A stretch of 64,000 nt of DNA from Rhodospirillales bacterium (GTDB lineage: Bacteria > Pseudomonadota > Alphaproteobacteria > Acetobacterales > Acetobacteraceae), in NCBI GenBank assembly GCA_025352665.1, contig JANXSM010000080.1:1-64000 (forward strand), given 5' to 3'. Shown here one piece after another: positions 29,594 to 40,417 of the stretch; within the stretch, counting starts at the first letter, position 1; each line of letters opens with the position of its first letter. The notes beneath the pieces are model-generated. The model was not told where the DNA came from and made no database searches. It was given only the letters and a program-made list of their open reading frames with translations. Position numbers and translations under genes: made by a program.

Positions 29594-30833
29594 AGAAGCG
29601 CTGCGGACGATAGGGCGTCGGGTCGAGGAACGGGGTTTCGCCGGTCATCATTTCAGCGATCAACCGGCCGGTGGTGGGACCGTTGGTCAGGCCCTGGTGG
29701 GCATGGCCAAAGGCGAACCACAGGTTCTTCTGCTGGGTCGCCTTGCCGATAATCGGCACCATGTCCGGCGTACAGGGGCGCACCCCCATCCATGGCATGT
29801 CGTCGACGCGCTCCGCCAACGGGATGAGGCTGCGGCCGAGCGGCTCGGCGCGTTCGAGCTGCACGGGCGTGGCATCAGCGTCGGGGCGGGCGAATTCGGC
29901 GCCGGTGGTCAGGCGCACGCCCCGTCGCATGGGGATGAGCATGAAGCCGCTGTCGGAATCGAGCAACGGATGGTTCAGCACCGCGTTGCCCTGCAATCCG
30001 TAATGCATGTGATAGCCGCGTTTGCCGAACATCGGCGGGTTGTAGCCGAGCGGTGACGTTACGCGTGGCGAGGCGGCGCCGAGAGCGACCACGACGGATT
30101 GCGCCTCGACCGGGCCATCGGCGGTCCGCACACGCCAGCCGGTCGCGGTTTTGGTCAGGGTGGCGGCGTCACCGATGGCGATGGTGCCGCCGCGCCGGGT
30201 GAACGCATGAGCATAGGCTACAGACAGAGCATGCGGATCACTCACCGACAGCGAGTCGGTCCAATGGATCGCGCCAAGGCGCTCGACCAACAGATGCGGC
30301 TCGGCTGTGGCAAGCGCCGCCGAGTCCAGCGCCACGCTGTTGATGCCGTGTTCGGCGAGGGCGCGTTCGGCCTGCTGCTGCGCCTCGGCCCAGGCGGCCG
30401 GTTTGCTGAACAGCGCGAGCCACCCGAGCGGGCGCAGCAGGTCGGTGACGCCGGCTTCCTGGGCGAGGTCTAGATGTTCATCGACGCACGTGGCGATCAG
30501 CCGGGACTGGCCGAGCACTGCCTGGACGTAGCGCTTCGGATCGGAATTCAGCCAGTAGCGGAGCAAGGGCGTCGCCAGCCCCGGCAGGGCGGCGGCATGA
30601 TAGACCGCGTCCACCGAGCGGTTGGAGGCGATGCGGATGATCTCGTTGAGGTCGCGCGGGAAGGGATGGGGATACACCGCTTCGCGCTGGATCAGCCCGG
30701 CGTTGCCGAAGGACGTGCCTTCGCCGGGTCCACCGCGGTCGACCAGTACCACGTTCTGGCCGCGCCGGCGCAGATGCAGGGCCACGGAAATGCCGACAAT
30801 GCCGGCCCCGAGAACGATAACTTCCTGCTGCAT
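29592..30833 (-). CDS. FAD-dependent D-amino acid dehydrogenase (DadA family)
   Basis: This 413-residue DAO-family flavoenzyme has the N-terminal GxGxxG nucleotide-binding VIVLGAGIVGISVALHL followed by VLVDRGGPGEGTSFGNAG, and the C-terminal MPWMGVRPCTPDMVPIIGKA and WFAFGHAHQGLTNGP elements of DadA. It oxidises D-amino acids to keto acids with electrons passed to quinones. ATG 30833 is preferred with GGAAGG 7 nt upstream; ATG 30839 is too close to it. Located downstream of a nucleoside hydrolase gene on the same strand, 69 bp away. Confidence 0.9.
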   Translation of the reverse strand: MQQEVIVLGAGIVGISVALHLRRRGQNVVLVDRGGPGEGTSFGNAGLIQREAVYPHPFPRDLNEIIRIASNRSVDAVYHAAALPGLATPLLRYWLNSDPKRYVQAVLGQSRLIATCVDEHLDLAQEAGVTDLLRPLGWLALFSKPAAWAEAQQQAERALAEHGINSVALDSAALATAEPHLLVERLGAIHWTDSLSVSDPHALSVAYAHAFTRRGGTIAIGDAATLTKTATGWRVRTADGPVEAQSVVVALGAASPRVTSPLGYNPPMFGKRGYHMHYGLQGNAVLNHPLLDSDSGFMLIPMRRGVRLTTGAEFARPDADATPVQLERAEPLGRSLIPLAERVDDMPWMGVRPCTPDMVPIIGKATQQKNLWFAFGHAHQGLTNGPTTGRLIAEMMTGETPFLDPTPYRPQRF

Positions 30834-30902
30834 AGGCATCCCTTCCGTCTGCAAACCGCATGGTACCGAAGATCGGGTTGTTGCGCGATGCGCAATCTTC
30901 GA

Positions 30903-31850
30903 TCAGCCCGGCAGTCTCGCCAGGCGCTCCATCATGCGCGCGTACATCTCGGGCGCGTTGCAGCCGTTGATCCACAGGCAGTTCTTTGGCCGCGCGGTGC
31001 GTCCGCGCCAGTCGACGACGGTGGCGCCGAGGGTGAGGGGCGAGGCGGTTTCGATCTCGACGTTGCACAGCCGGCCTTCGAACAGCTCCGGCCAGAGCAT
31101 CCAGGCCATGGCGACGGCGTCGTGCAGCGGGCGGGTGGCCTGCCCCGGCGGGGGTTTGAGAAAACCCATCATCCCGGCACAGGCGGTGCCGATTTCGGTG
31201 CCAAGGCTGGCGAGGTCGGAGATCCAGTCAACAGGCGTCAACGCCGTGTTGGTGCAGTCGAGCGGCATGGCGACGAGTTCGATGCCGCAGGCGAATACGA
31301 TGGCCGCCGCCTCGGGGTCGACGAGAATGTTGAATTCGGCGGCGGGGGAGGCATTGCCGCCGGCGAAGTAGTTGCCGCCCATGCAGACGATGCGGCGCAG
31401 CTTACGGGCTGCGAGCGCGGGTGCGCGACGCAACAGCATGGCGACGTTGGTCTGCGGTCCGAGTGCCACCAGGGTGACGGTGCGATCGGCCGACGCGGCC
31501 AGGGTCTGCAGCATCCAGTCGAGCGCGTGGACGGCGCTGGGCGGCCGCGCCGGTGGCGGCCAGTCGTAGCCGTTGAGGCCCATGCTGCCATGAATGTCGA
31601 ACGCGTGGGCGGCCGGACGCAGCAAGGGCCGGTCGGCACCGGGATGGACGGCCACGTTCGGCCGCCCCGCCAGTTCCACGATCCGCCGCGCATTGTCGGA
31701 CACGATGTCGAGCGTGACGTTGCCGGCGACGGTGGTGAGGCCGAGCACCTGAAGCTCCGGCGCGGCGAGCGCAAGCAGAATGGCGAAAGCGTCGTCGTAG
31801 CCTGGATCGGTATCGATGATGATGGGCTGCGCGGTACAAGCTTCGGACAT
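30903..31850 (-). CDS. inosine-uridine preferring nucleoside hydrolase family protein
   Basis: This 315-residue nucleoside hydrolase has the calcium-binding DTDPGYDD motif at about residues 13-20, the LTTVAGN segment, FNILVDPEAA and the late LHDAVAMAW. It cleaves the N-glycosidic bond of nucleosides to base and ribose, in the cytoplasm. The purine/pyrimidine preference cannot be read. ATG 31850. A rbs-type transporter is elsewhere in this window, but there is no local operon link. Confidence 0.9.
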   Translation of the reverse strand: MSEACTAQPIIIDTDPGYDDAFAILLALAAPELQVLGLTTVAGNVTLDIVSDNARRIVELAGRPNVAVHPGADRPLLRPAAHAFDIHGSMGLNGYDWPPPARPPSAVHALDWMLQTLAASADRTVTLVALGPQTNVAMLLRRAPALAARKLRRIVCMGGNYFAGGNASPAAEFNILVDPEAAAIVFACGIELVAMPLDCTNTALTPVDWISDLASLGTEIGTACAGMMGFLKPPPGQATRPLHDAVAMAWMLWPELFEGRLCNVEIETASPLTLGATVVDWRGRTARPKNCLWINGCNAPEMYARMMERLARLPG

Positions 31851-31879
31851 CAGGCTGGCCAGCCCTTCAGCAACGGGTT

Positions 31880-32009
31880 TCAGCTCGAGCTGGTCAGTCG
31901 CAGCCCGATCAGGCCACCTACAATGGCGACCGCGCTAGCGATTCGCCACAGGCTGATGGTCTCGCCCCGCAGCACCACGCCAACGACGAAGGAGCGCGCC
32001 CCAGCCTAG
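31880..32009 (-). pseudogene. remnant of a DMT/EamA-type transporter (C-terminal fragment)
   Basis: The leftward strand encodes about 42 residues ending in a stop at 31880-31882. They include SFVVGVVLRGETISLW and AIVGGLIGLRL, which match the last helices of DMT/EamA transporters (glutamate before the final helix). The frame is closed upstream by a TAG at about 32009 and no start is seen, so only a C-terminal scrap remains. The rest of the 323-bp gap (31851-32173) shows nothing coding. Confidence 0.5.
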
Positions 32010-32173
32010 CTTGTGGAAGCCCTCCGACTCCTCAGCTGCATAGGATCACACCATCTCCAACAACCCAGCCGCCACCACCATGAGCCAGGCCATCCTGCGC
32101 CCCTTTCGCTCGAGACCAGTTCGGCAAATGCACCGGATGGCAGAACGTTCAGGCAAATTCACAATCTTTGCGG

Positions 32174-33391
32174 TCAGCCTTCGAGAAGGTGTCCGAAGGC
32201 GCGCAGCGGACGGATGCGGTCGCAGACGATTTTAATGACCGCGAGCAGAGGCACCGCCAGGATTGCGCCGACCACGCCCCACATCCAGTACCAGAACACC
32301 AGCGCCAGCATGACAGCCACCGGATTGATGGTGAAGCGGCGCGCCAGCAGCATGGGTGTGATGATCTCGCCTTCGGCGACATGGATGCCGAGGTAGAGCG
32401 CCGGCGGCAGCACCGCCCACCAGGTGACACCGTGCACCACCAGACCGACGACGACGAACAAGGCCACCGCGCAAACCGGCCCCAGGATGGGTATGAAATT
32501 GACGGCGAAGGCGACGACACCCCACAGGATGACCCCGGGGACGCCGCTGACCCACATCGCCAGCGCCGTGGCACAGCCGACCACCGCGTTGATGGCGGTG
32601 ACCGTCAGCAGATAGGCCGACAGGTCGTGTTCGATCTGGGTCGACATCGCAACGGCGTCACGCTTGTCGCTAAAGGTGGGCAGGATCTCGACCAGCCTGC
32701 GCAGGAAGGTCTCACCGAACACCAGCAGGTAGAACAGGATCAGCAAGATCTCGAGCATGTGCGAGGCGAGTGCTCCGGTACCGCCAATCACGGAACCGAC
32801 CAAGGCGGTCGGCGAGAGCCCGGCGCCATTGGCCAGATCAACCTTGACGCCGAGATTGTCGAGCGTGCCCTGAGCGTTCGCCACCAGGCCCTGGACGAAT
32901 TTGAACCGATCCATCAATTTTGGCATCGCCGCCGGCAGGTCAGCCGCCCATTGCGAGGCCGGCGCGCTCAGCAATGTGCCGAGGCCCACGAAAATCAGCA
33001 GAAATAGCACCACGGCCAGCAATGCTCCGAGCGCGCGTGGGATGCGGATGCGGGAGAGCAGGCGAACCACCGGCTGCAAGAATAGCTTGAGGACCAGGGA
33101 GACCACGATGGGCAGCACCACCTGTTGCGCTGCGTACATCACAGACAGACAGGCCAGCAGAAACAGACCACCCAGAAACACGGTCTTGGGATCGTTCGGC
33201 AGGGGCATTTCCGCCTGCTCGTCCGGCATACGGGTGTCGACCGCGCTACTCCCTGTCTCGCTCGCTCGGGACTCCTGGATGCGTTCGATCTGGATGTTGC
33301 GCAGCAGCGTCTGCTGGGTGGCGCTGCCGGGCAAAGCGGCGGGCGCGGATGGTGGCGTTGAGGCGGTCACGGGGGCGGGCTCCTCGGGCAT
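32174..33391 (-). CDS. AI-2E family transporter (PerM/YhhQ-like)
   Basis: This 405-residue AI-2E/PerM family membrane protein has a hydrophilic, Pro/Ala-rich N-terminus of about 65 residues. About eight membrane helices follow, with the family motifs FLQPVVRLL, the periplasmic region around 140-200, and the C-terminal GVPGVILWGVVAFAVNFIPILGP and LYLGIHVAEGEIITPMLLARRF. Family members export small molecules or act as Na+/H+ antiporters; the AI-2 role is only one case. The start is ATG 33391. Confidence 0.9.
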   Translation of the reverse strand: MPEEPAPVTASTPPSAPAALPGSATQQTLLRNIQIERIQESRASETGSSAVDTRMPDEQAEMPLPNDPKTVFLGGLFLLACLSVMYAAQQVVLPIVVSLVLKLFLQPVVRLLSRIRIPRALGALLAVVLFLLIFVGLGTLLSAPASQWAADLPAAMPKLMDRFKFVQGLVANAQGTLDNLGVKVDLANGAGLSPTALVGSVIGGTGALASHMLEILLILFYLLVFGETFLRRLVEILPTFSDKRDAVAMSTQIEHDLSAYLLTVTAINAVVGCATALAMWVSGVPGVILWGVVAFAVNFIPILGPVCAVALFVVVGLVVHGVTWWAVLPPALYLGIHVAEGEIITPMLLARRFTINPVAVMLALVFWYWMWGVVGAILAVPLLAVIKIVCDRIRPLRAFGHLLEG

Positions 33392-33448
33392 CAGGTCATT
33401 TGCCGTTCATGCCGCAACCGCCAGTGCAGCATGGACGGCAGATTTCCA

Positions 33449-33554
33449 TATGACCTGATCGCGTCTCATAGGCGAAGCAATCAGGTCATAACATGTTGTT
33501 TTAACGAATAATCTTATCCCGAAGTTGATTCAACCTCAAGCGAAATTGCTCTAA
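33449..33554 (+). repeat. palindromic repeat family A, copy 4 (diverged)
   Basis: An 11-bp perfect inverted repeat, TATGACCTGAT at 33449-33459 with its complement at 33480-33490, encloses the 20-nt spacer CGCGTCTCATAGGCGAAGCA. The spacer is very close to that of the other family A copies although the arms differ. A T-rich linker and a degenerate second hairpin follow, ending GCTCTAA. That end gives the TAG stop of the small leftward gene at 33551-33553. Confidence 0.75.
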
Positions 33555-33721
33555 AAACTGTGCATCCCGCCGCCGAACAGCAAGAACAGGATAAGGAGGA
33601 GCGCGATCAGCCCCAGTCCGCCACCATAGCTCCGGCCGCCGTAATAACCAGAGCGGTAGCCATGATATCCGCCACCACCGAACAGCACCACAAGCACGAC
33701 GATAATGATGATCAGTGTCAT
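33551..33721 (-). CDS. small Gly/Tyr-rich membrane protein (56 aa)
   Basis: This 56-residue product has two hydrophobic helices, MTLIIIIVVLVVLFGGGG and LIALLLILFLLFGGG, flanking a Gly/Tyr/Arg stretch (YHGYRSGYYGGRSYGG). ATG 33721 has GGAG 6 nt upstream. Small proteins of this composition are common in alphaproteobacteria without known function. Its stop codon is formed by the end of repeat A copy 4. Confidence 0.65.
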   Translation of the reverse strand: MTLIIIIVVLVVLFGGGGYHGYRSGYYGGRSYGGGLGLIALLLILFLLFGGGMHSF

Positions 33722-33842
33722 GGAGGGCTCCGTCTGGATCGAATTTTCGGACCCAGACAAAACGCCGCGCGCGGTGGTTGGTTCCTAGTCCGACCCGCTC
33801 GCGGATGCGTGTCGAAAACGTTTGCGAGCGAGCGCTCGGAAG

Positions 33843-33918
<76 letters not shown>

Positions 33919-34070
33919 GCCTGCTGACCGAAGCCGATTGCCAGCGGAGGCGTGCGTATAGCAACCGCATCCCGCTATGGGAAGCACTGAAGTCGACCTG
34001 CCTTGCGCCTTGCGCATGGCTCCCACCCATGCTTGGTAGTGCCAGTGTTTCATGACGATTCGGTGAGAAT

Positions 34071-34981
<911 letters not shown>

Positions 34982-34985
<4 letters not shown>

Positions 34986-36268
34986 CAGCCCGGGTGCGCA
35001 GCCCGTTGGTGACAGCGCTGCGGGACGCCGGGATTTCGGGCCTAGTGGCGCTGGGGCTGTTCGCGGCGATGGTCGGGCTGCAGACCAACGTCACCAACAC
35101 CGGCAAGATGGAGCTGGTGCCGAATTTCGGCGTGGTCGGCCTGCTGGTCGCCGTCACCATGGTGTTTCGCTTCGCCCTGGTGCTGTGGCGGCAGACCCGG
35201 GGCATTCCGGTGATCTCGCTCAAACCGTCGCGCTTTGCCGGTAGCGGGCGCCTGGTGGCGCCATTGCTGCTGCTGGCGGCTCTGACCCTGCCGATCTATG
35301 GCGGGCGCTACTGGATCGACGTCGGCATTCTGGTGATGACCTATGTGATGCTGGGCTGGGGGCTCAACATCGTGGTGGGCCTGGCAGGCCTGCTCGACCT
35401 TGGCTACGTCGCGTTCTACGCGGTGGGTGCTTATTCCTACGCGTTGCTGGCGCAGAATTTCGATCTCGGATTCTGGACCTGCCTCCCACTGGCCGGGCTC
35501 TTGGCAGCATTCTGGGGCGTGTTGCTGGGCTTTCCCGTGCTGCGGCTGCGCGGCGACTATCTGGCCATCGTGACCCTGGCGTTCGGCGAGATCATTCGCG
35601 TGGTGATCCTGAACTGGACGGAGCTGACCGGCGGGCCGAACGGCATTTCTGGCATTCCGCGGCCGACGTTCTTTGGCCTCACGTTCAACGTCGGCGGTGG
35701 CCCTGGCAGCTTTGCCGACTTCTTCGGGTTGGAGCCGAGCATCACCCATCGGGTGGCTTTCCTCTACTACGTCATCTTCGGCCTCGCGCTGTTGACCAAC
35801 TGGGTATCCATGCGATTGCGCCGGCTGCCACTGGGGCGGGCCTGGGAAGCGCTGCGTGAGGATGAGATCGCCTGCCGGGCGCTGGGCATCAACGTCACGG
35901 TCACCAAGCTGACGGCGTTTGCCATCGGGGCTGCGTTCGGCGGGTTTGCCGGAGCGTTCTTCGCGACACGCCAGGCGTTCATCAGCCCGGAGAGCTTCAC
36001 CTTCATCGAGTCGGCCATCGTGCTGGCCATCGTGGTCCTGGGCGGCCTGGGCAGTCAGTTGGGCGTTGCCCTGGCCGCGGTGGTGATGATCGGTGGCGGC
36101 GAGCTGGTGCGCGAGTTCAACGAATATCGCATGCTGATCTTCGGCGTGGCGCTGGTGGTGGTGATGGTGACGCGGCCGCGTGGATTGGTTTCCGGCCGCA
36201 CCCCCTCGGTCTCGCTCGGCCAAAGTAAGCTCATATCGGCCGACATGACCAGCCAGGGGCACGGCTGA
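34982..36268 (+). CDS. livM: branched-chain amino acid ABC transporter permease LivM
   Basis: This 428-residue permease has an N-terminal extension of about 95 residues with extra hydrophobic segments before the conserved core. The core reads [31 protein letters not shown], then [16 protein letters not shown] and [17 protein letters not shown] for contact with the ATPases. It partners LivH to form the inner-membrane channel. ATG 34982 overlaps the livH stop (ATGA), and the stop shares a base with the livG start (TGATG). Confidence 0.94.
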
Positions 36269-37085
36269 TGCCGCTGCTATGCGTCTCGGAACTGACCATG
36301 CGGTTCGGTGGTCTGACCGCGGTGGACGCGTTGTCGTTCGACGCCAGGGCCGGCGACATCACCGCAGTGATCGGCCCGAACGGAGCCGGCAAAACCACCG
36401 TGTTCAACTGCATCACCGGCTTCTACCGCGCCACCTCCGGCAAGATCGCCTTGAGCCATGACGGCGGGGATTTCGAGTTGTCGGGCATGCCGGGCCACAT
36501 CATCACGCGCCGGGCCAAGGTGGCGCGCACCTTCCAGAACATCCGCCTGTTTTCTGGCATGACCGTGTTGGAGAACCTGTTGGTGGCACAGCACAACTTC
36601 GCCATGCCCAACGTTGCGCGGGGATTGCTTTCGGTGTTCGGCCTGGGCGGCTATCGCGGGCTGGAGGCGCAGGCACTGGAGCGGGCGAAGCTGTGGCTCG
36701 ATGCCGTGCAGCTCACCGCGCGCGCCGACGAGCCCGCCGGCAGCCTGCCATATGGTGCGCAGCGGCGGCTGGAAATCGCGCGCGCCATGTGCACACGGCC
36801 CGTGCTGCTTTGCCTGGACGAGCCGGCTGCAGGGCTCAACCCACGTGAGTCGGACGAGCTTTCGGCGCTGCTCATACGCATCCGCGCCGAGGGCACGGCG
36901 ATCTTGCTCATCGAGCACGACATGGGCGTGGTGATGCGGATCTCCGACCACGTGGTGGTGCTCGACCATGGCCGGAAAATCAGCGACGGAACTGCCGAGT
37001 ATATTCGCAACGACCCGCATGTCATCGCAGCCTATCTCGGCGAGGGCGACGAAGGCTTGGACGACGACGCTGCCGAGGTCGCGGC

Positions 37086-37089
<4 letters not shown>
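36268..37089 (+). CDS. livG: branched-chain amino acid ABC transporter ATP-binding protein LivG
   Basis: This 273-residue ATPase has Walker A GPNGAGKTT, the LivG-type Q-loop ARTFQNIRLFSGMTVLENLLVAQH, signature LPYGAQRRLEIARA and Walker B LLCLDEPAAGLNPRE, plus the switch His in IEHDM. It energises import of leucine, isoleucine, valine or related compounds. It overlaps livM by one base and livF by four. Confidence 0.95.
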
Positions 37090-37805
<716 letters not shown>

Positions 37806-37850
37806 CGATCTGCTGATCCGAGAAGCTCGCATCTCCGGGAAAACGTTTCG

Positions 37851-37875
37851 CACCAGGCTTTGCAGCCGCCTGGTG
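37851..37875 (+). terminator. intercistronic hairpin before the Liv binding-protein gene
   Basis: A perfect 8-bp stem, CACCAGGC at 37851-37858 with GCCTGGTG at 37868-37875, sits in the 134-bp gap after livF. It may partly terminate or stabilise transcripts, or mark a separate promoter for the binding protein. Confidence 0.4.
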
Positions 37876-37939
37876 TTGTGACTACGCTGCAACCCAGCCC
37901 CGCACTCAGCGGGGACCGAACCACACGGGGAAATATTTC

Positions 37940-39046
37940 ATGTTCAGACGGACTCTCATCGCCGGTGCAGCCGCACTGGCTTTCGCCGGCGTAATGGCGG
38001 CAGCCCCCGCCTCGGCCCAGATCAAGATCGGCACCGCCGGCCCGATCACCGGCTCCAATGCCACCTTTGGCGCACAGCTGAAGGCCGGCGCCCAACAGGC
38101 GGTGGACGACATCAACGCCAAGGGCGGCGTGCTCGGCAAGAAGCTGGAGCTGTCGATCGGCGATGACGCGTGCGACCCCAAGCAGGCCGTGTCGGTCGCC
38201 AACAAGTTTGCCGCTGACAAGGTGGTGTTTGTGGCCGGGCATTTCTGCTCGTCGAGCTCGATCCCGGCCAGCAAGGTCTACACCGAGGAAGGCATCCTGC
38301 AGATCACGCCGGCCTCGACCAACCCGAAGTTCACTGATGAAGGGTCGTGGAACACGTTCCGCACCTGCGGCCGTGACGACCAGCAAGGCGCTGTCGCCGG
38401 CGCCCTGATCGCCAAAGAATTCAAGACCCGCAAGATTGCGGTGCTGCACGACAACACCGCCTACGGCAAGGGTCTCGCCGACGAGACCAAGAAGGCGATG
38501 AACAAGCTGGGCGTCAAGGAGACGATGTACACCGCCTATGTTCCGGGCGACAAAGACTACTCGGCGCTCGTGTCTCTCATGAAGAAGGCCAACGTCGACG
38601 TTATCTACATCGGCGGCTACCACACCGAGACCGGCCTGATCGTCAAGCAGGCGCGCGAGCAGGGCATGAACGTCACCGTCATCGGCGGCGACGCTTTGGT
38701 CACCAACGAATTCTGGCAGATCACCGGTCCGCTTGGTGAAGGCACGCTGATGACCTTCCCGTCCGACCCGCGCACCCGCCCGACCGCCAAGGCTGTGGTC
38801 GATGCGTTCAAGGCCAAGGGCATCGATCCGGAAGGCTATGTTCTGTATTCCTACGCCGCGGTCGAAATCTGGGCGAAGGCTGCCACCAAGGCCGGCACGA
38901 CCGACGCCAAGAAAGTCGCCGAGACACTGCACGCCGGCACCTGGGACACCGTTCTGGGCAAGATCAGCTATGATAAAAAGGGCGACGTGACGGTTGCCGA
39001 CTACGTTTTCTACATCTGGCACAATGGCAGCTACAGCGAGATGTGA
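37940..39046 (+). CDS. branched-chain amino acid ABC transporter substrate-binding protein (LivJ/LivK family)
   Basis: This 368-residue periplasmic binding protein has a signal peptide (MFRRTLIAGAAALAFAGVMAAAPASA). The type I Leu/Ile/Val-binding fold follows: KIGTAGPITGSNATFGAQLKAGAQQAVDDIN, DDACDPKQAVSVANKF, FCSSSSIPASKVY and IYIGGYHTETGLIVKQ. It sits last in the operon, after livF and a 134-bp gap that contains a hairpin, so it may also be transcribed separately at a higher level. The specificity within aliphatic amino acids is not decidable. Confidence 0.94.
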   Translation: MFRRTLIAGAAALAFAGVMAAAPASAQIKIGTAGPITGSNATFGAQLKAGAQQAVDDINAKGGVLGKKLELSIGDDACDPKQAVSVANKFAADKVVFVAGHFCSSSSIPASKVYTEEGILQITPASTNPKFTDEGSWNTFRTCGRDDQQGAVAGALIAKEFKTRKIAVLHDNTAYGKGLADETKKAMNKLGVKETMYTAYVPGDKDYSALVSLMKKANVDVIYIGGYHTETGLIVKQAREQGMNVTVIGGDALVTNEFWQITGPLGEGTLMTFPSDPRTRPTAKAVVDAFKAKGIDPEGYVLYSYAAVEIWAKAATKAGTTDAKKVAETLHAGTWDTVLGKISYDKKGDVTVADYVFYIWHNGSYSEM

Positions 39047-39055
39047 CGATCCGGC

Positions 39056-39084
39056 GCCCCGGCCTGGAGAAATCCTCGCCGGGG
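39056..39084 (+). terminator. hairpin after the Liv binding-protein gene
   Basis: CCCCGGC (39057-39063) pairs with GCCGGGG (39078-39084) in the 54-bp gap before the carbonic anhydrase gene. No T tract follows. Confidence 0.45.
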
Positions 39085-39100
39085 TGCTATCCGGGATGCC

Positions 39101-39757
39101 ATGAATACACTTCTAGACGGCTACCGACGCTTTCGCGCTGATGTTTGGCCAGCGCAGCGCGCCCGCTATCAGGCGCTCTCGCTGGCCGGGCAGCGCCCGC
39201 AGACGATGGTCATCGCCTGCTCAGACTCGCGGGTCGACCCACAGACCGTGTTTGATGCCGGACCCGGCGAGTTGTTCGTGGTCCGCAACGTGGCAGCCCT
39301 GGTGCCGCCCTACCTTCCCGACGCGCAGTATCACGGCACCAGCGCCGCCCTGGAATTCGCCGTGCGCGTGCTCAAGGTCGCCCATATCGTCGTGCTCGGC
39401 CACGCCCAGTGCGGCGGCGTGCAGGCGATGGTGGAGGGAACGCCGATGCAGGCCCAGGATTTTGTCGAGAACTGGGTAAGTATCGCAAGCCCCGTGCTGA
39501 TGAACCGGCCAGAGGGGCTTTCGCAGGATGCGTTGCTGAGCTTCTACGAAGGCGAGGTGGTGCGGCTTTCGCTGGCCAACCTGCGCAGCTTTCCTTGGAT
39601 CGTCGCAGCCGAGGCCGAAGGACGGCTGGCCCTGCATGGCTGCCAGTTCAGCATCCACACCGGCGTGCTGTCACAACTGCAGGGCGATCGGTTCATTCCG
39701 ATAACATTTGGCGCGCCGCCTGTAGCCAACCAGGCGCGCGATGCCGACCCGTCTTGA
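39101..39757 (+). CDS. beta-class carbonic anhydrase
   Basis: This 218-residue cytoplasmic zinc enzyme interconverts carbon dioxide and bicarbonate. The zinc ligands are Cys40 in ACSDSRVDP with the Asp42-Arg44 dyad, His101 and Cys104 in GHAQCGGV. The VRNVAALVPPY segment is also conserved. ATG 39101. It ends inside palindromic repeat B2, whose TGA at 39755-39757 is its stop. Confidence 0.94.
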   Translation: MNTLLDGYRRFRADVWPAQRARYQALSLAGQRPQTMVIACSDSRVDPQTVFDAGPGELFVVRNVAALVPPYLPDAQYHGTSAALEFAVRVLKVAHIVVLGHAQCGGVQAMVEGTPMQAQDFVENWVSIASPVLMNRPEGLSQDALLSFYEGEVVRLSLANLRSFPWIVAAEAEGRLALHGCQFSIHTGVLSQLQGDRFIPITFGAPPVANQARDADPS

Positions 39758-39794
39758 TGCGCGAAGCGTCCGCTTCAAAACCGGTCGGTATCAG
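39740..39794. repeat. palindromic repeat family B, copy 2
   Basis: This 55-bp imperfect palindrome (22-nt arms, about 18 paired, 9-nt loop) aligns without gaps to 4811-4865, with 38 of 55 positions identical by hand count. It holds the stop of the carbonic anhydrase and the TGA of the convergent flavin reductase (complement of 39791-39793). That TGA is at the same internal position as in copy 1. Confidence 0.75.
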
Positions 39795-40279
39795 CTGACC
39801 GCCAGGGCGTGATAGCTGCGGTTGAAATAGATCAGGCCCTGAGCCGCTCCGTTGGTGGCGATTTCCGCCACTTCGCAGAACAATACGTGGTGCGTGCCGA
39901 CATCGGTGACCTGGACCACCCGGCAGTCGAACGACACGGTGGCATCCGCCAGCACGGGAGAGCCCGTCTCGAGCGTGGACCAGGTGCCGTGGTCGAACCG
40001 GTTCTCGGTGGCAACGCCGCCGTGGCCGGCAAAGATCGGCGAGAGCTCCTGCTGCTCGGCGCCCAGCACGTTCACGCACAGCACACGGTTTTCCAGAAAG
40101 CCAGCAGCACTGTCGCTCGATCGGTTCATGCAGACCAGCAGCGTCGGCGGATCGTCGGTGACCGCGCACACCGCAGATGCGGTGAAACCGCGCCGGCCGC
40201 CTGGCCCATCACTGGTGACGATGTTTACGGCAGCACCGAGGCGCGCCATCGCGTCGCGATAAATCTGGCGGCTGATCAT
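39791..40279 (-). CDS. flavin reductase family protein (HpaC/RutF-like)
   Basis: This 162-residue FMN-binding split-barrel reductase supplies reduced flavin to a two-component monooxygenase. The typical pattern is visible: RDAMARLGAAVNIVTSDGPGGRRGFTASAV, DDPPTLLVCMNRSS, NVLGAEQQELSPIFAG and YFNRSYHAL at the end. No oxygenase component is nearby. It is divergent from an AraC regulator of the PobR type, which suggests local control by an aromatic effector (inference). It ends inside repeat B2. Confidence 0.9.
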   Translation of the reverse strand: MISRQIYRDAMARLGAAVNIVTSDGPGGRRGFTASAVCAVTDDPPTLLVCMNRSSDSAAGFLENRVLCVNVLGAEQQELSPIFAGHGGVATENRFDHGTWSTLETGSPVLADATVSFDCRVVQVTDVGTHHVLFCEVAEIATNGAAQGLIYFNRSYHALAVS

Positions 40280-40417
40280 AGTGAGCTCCTATATCGCTCT
40301 TGCCAAGTGGCGTGGCTTTATCACGAAAGCAAGGCGGTGCCCCTTGCGAGACGTTGCGGAACAGGGCGTGTCTGGCCATGCTCCCCGCTATGAGCGATCT
40401 CCAATGAGTGAGCCCCC
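40280..40417. promoter_or_regulatory. divergent promoter/operator region, flavin reductase / AraC regulator
   Basis: This 138-bp region contains an inverted repeat GCAAGG (40329-40334) and CCTTGC (40342-40347). It is a candidate operator for the adjacent AraC-type regulator. No clear -35/-10 pair was picked. Confidence 0.35.
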
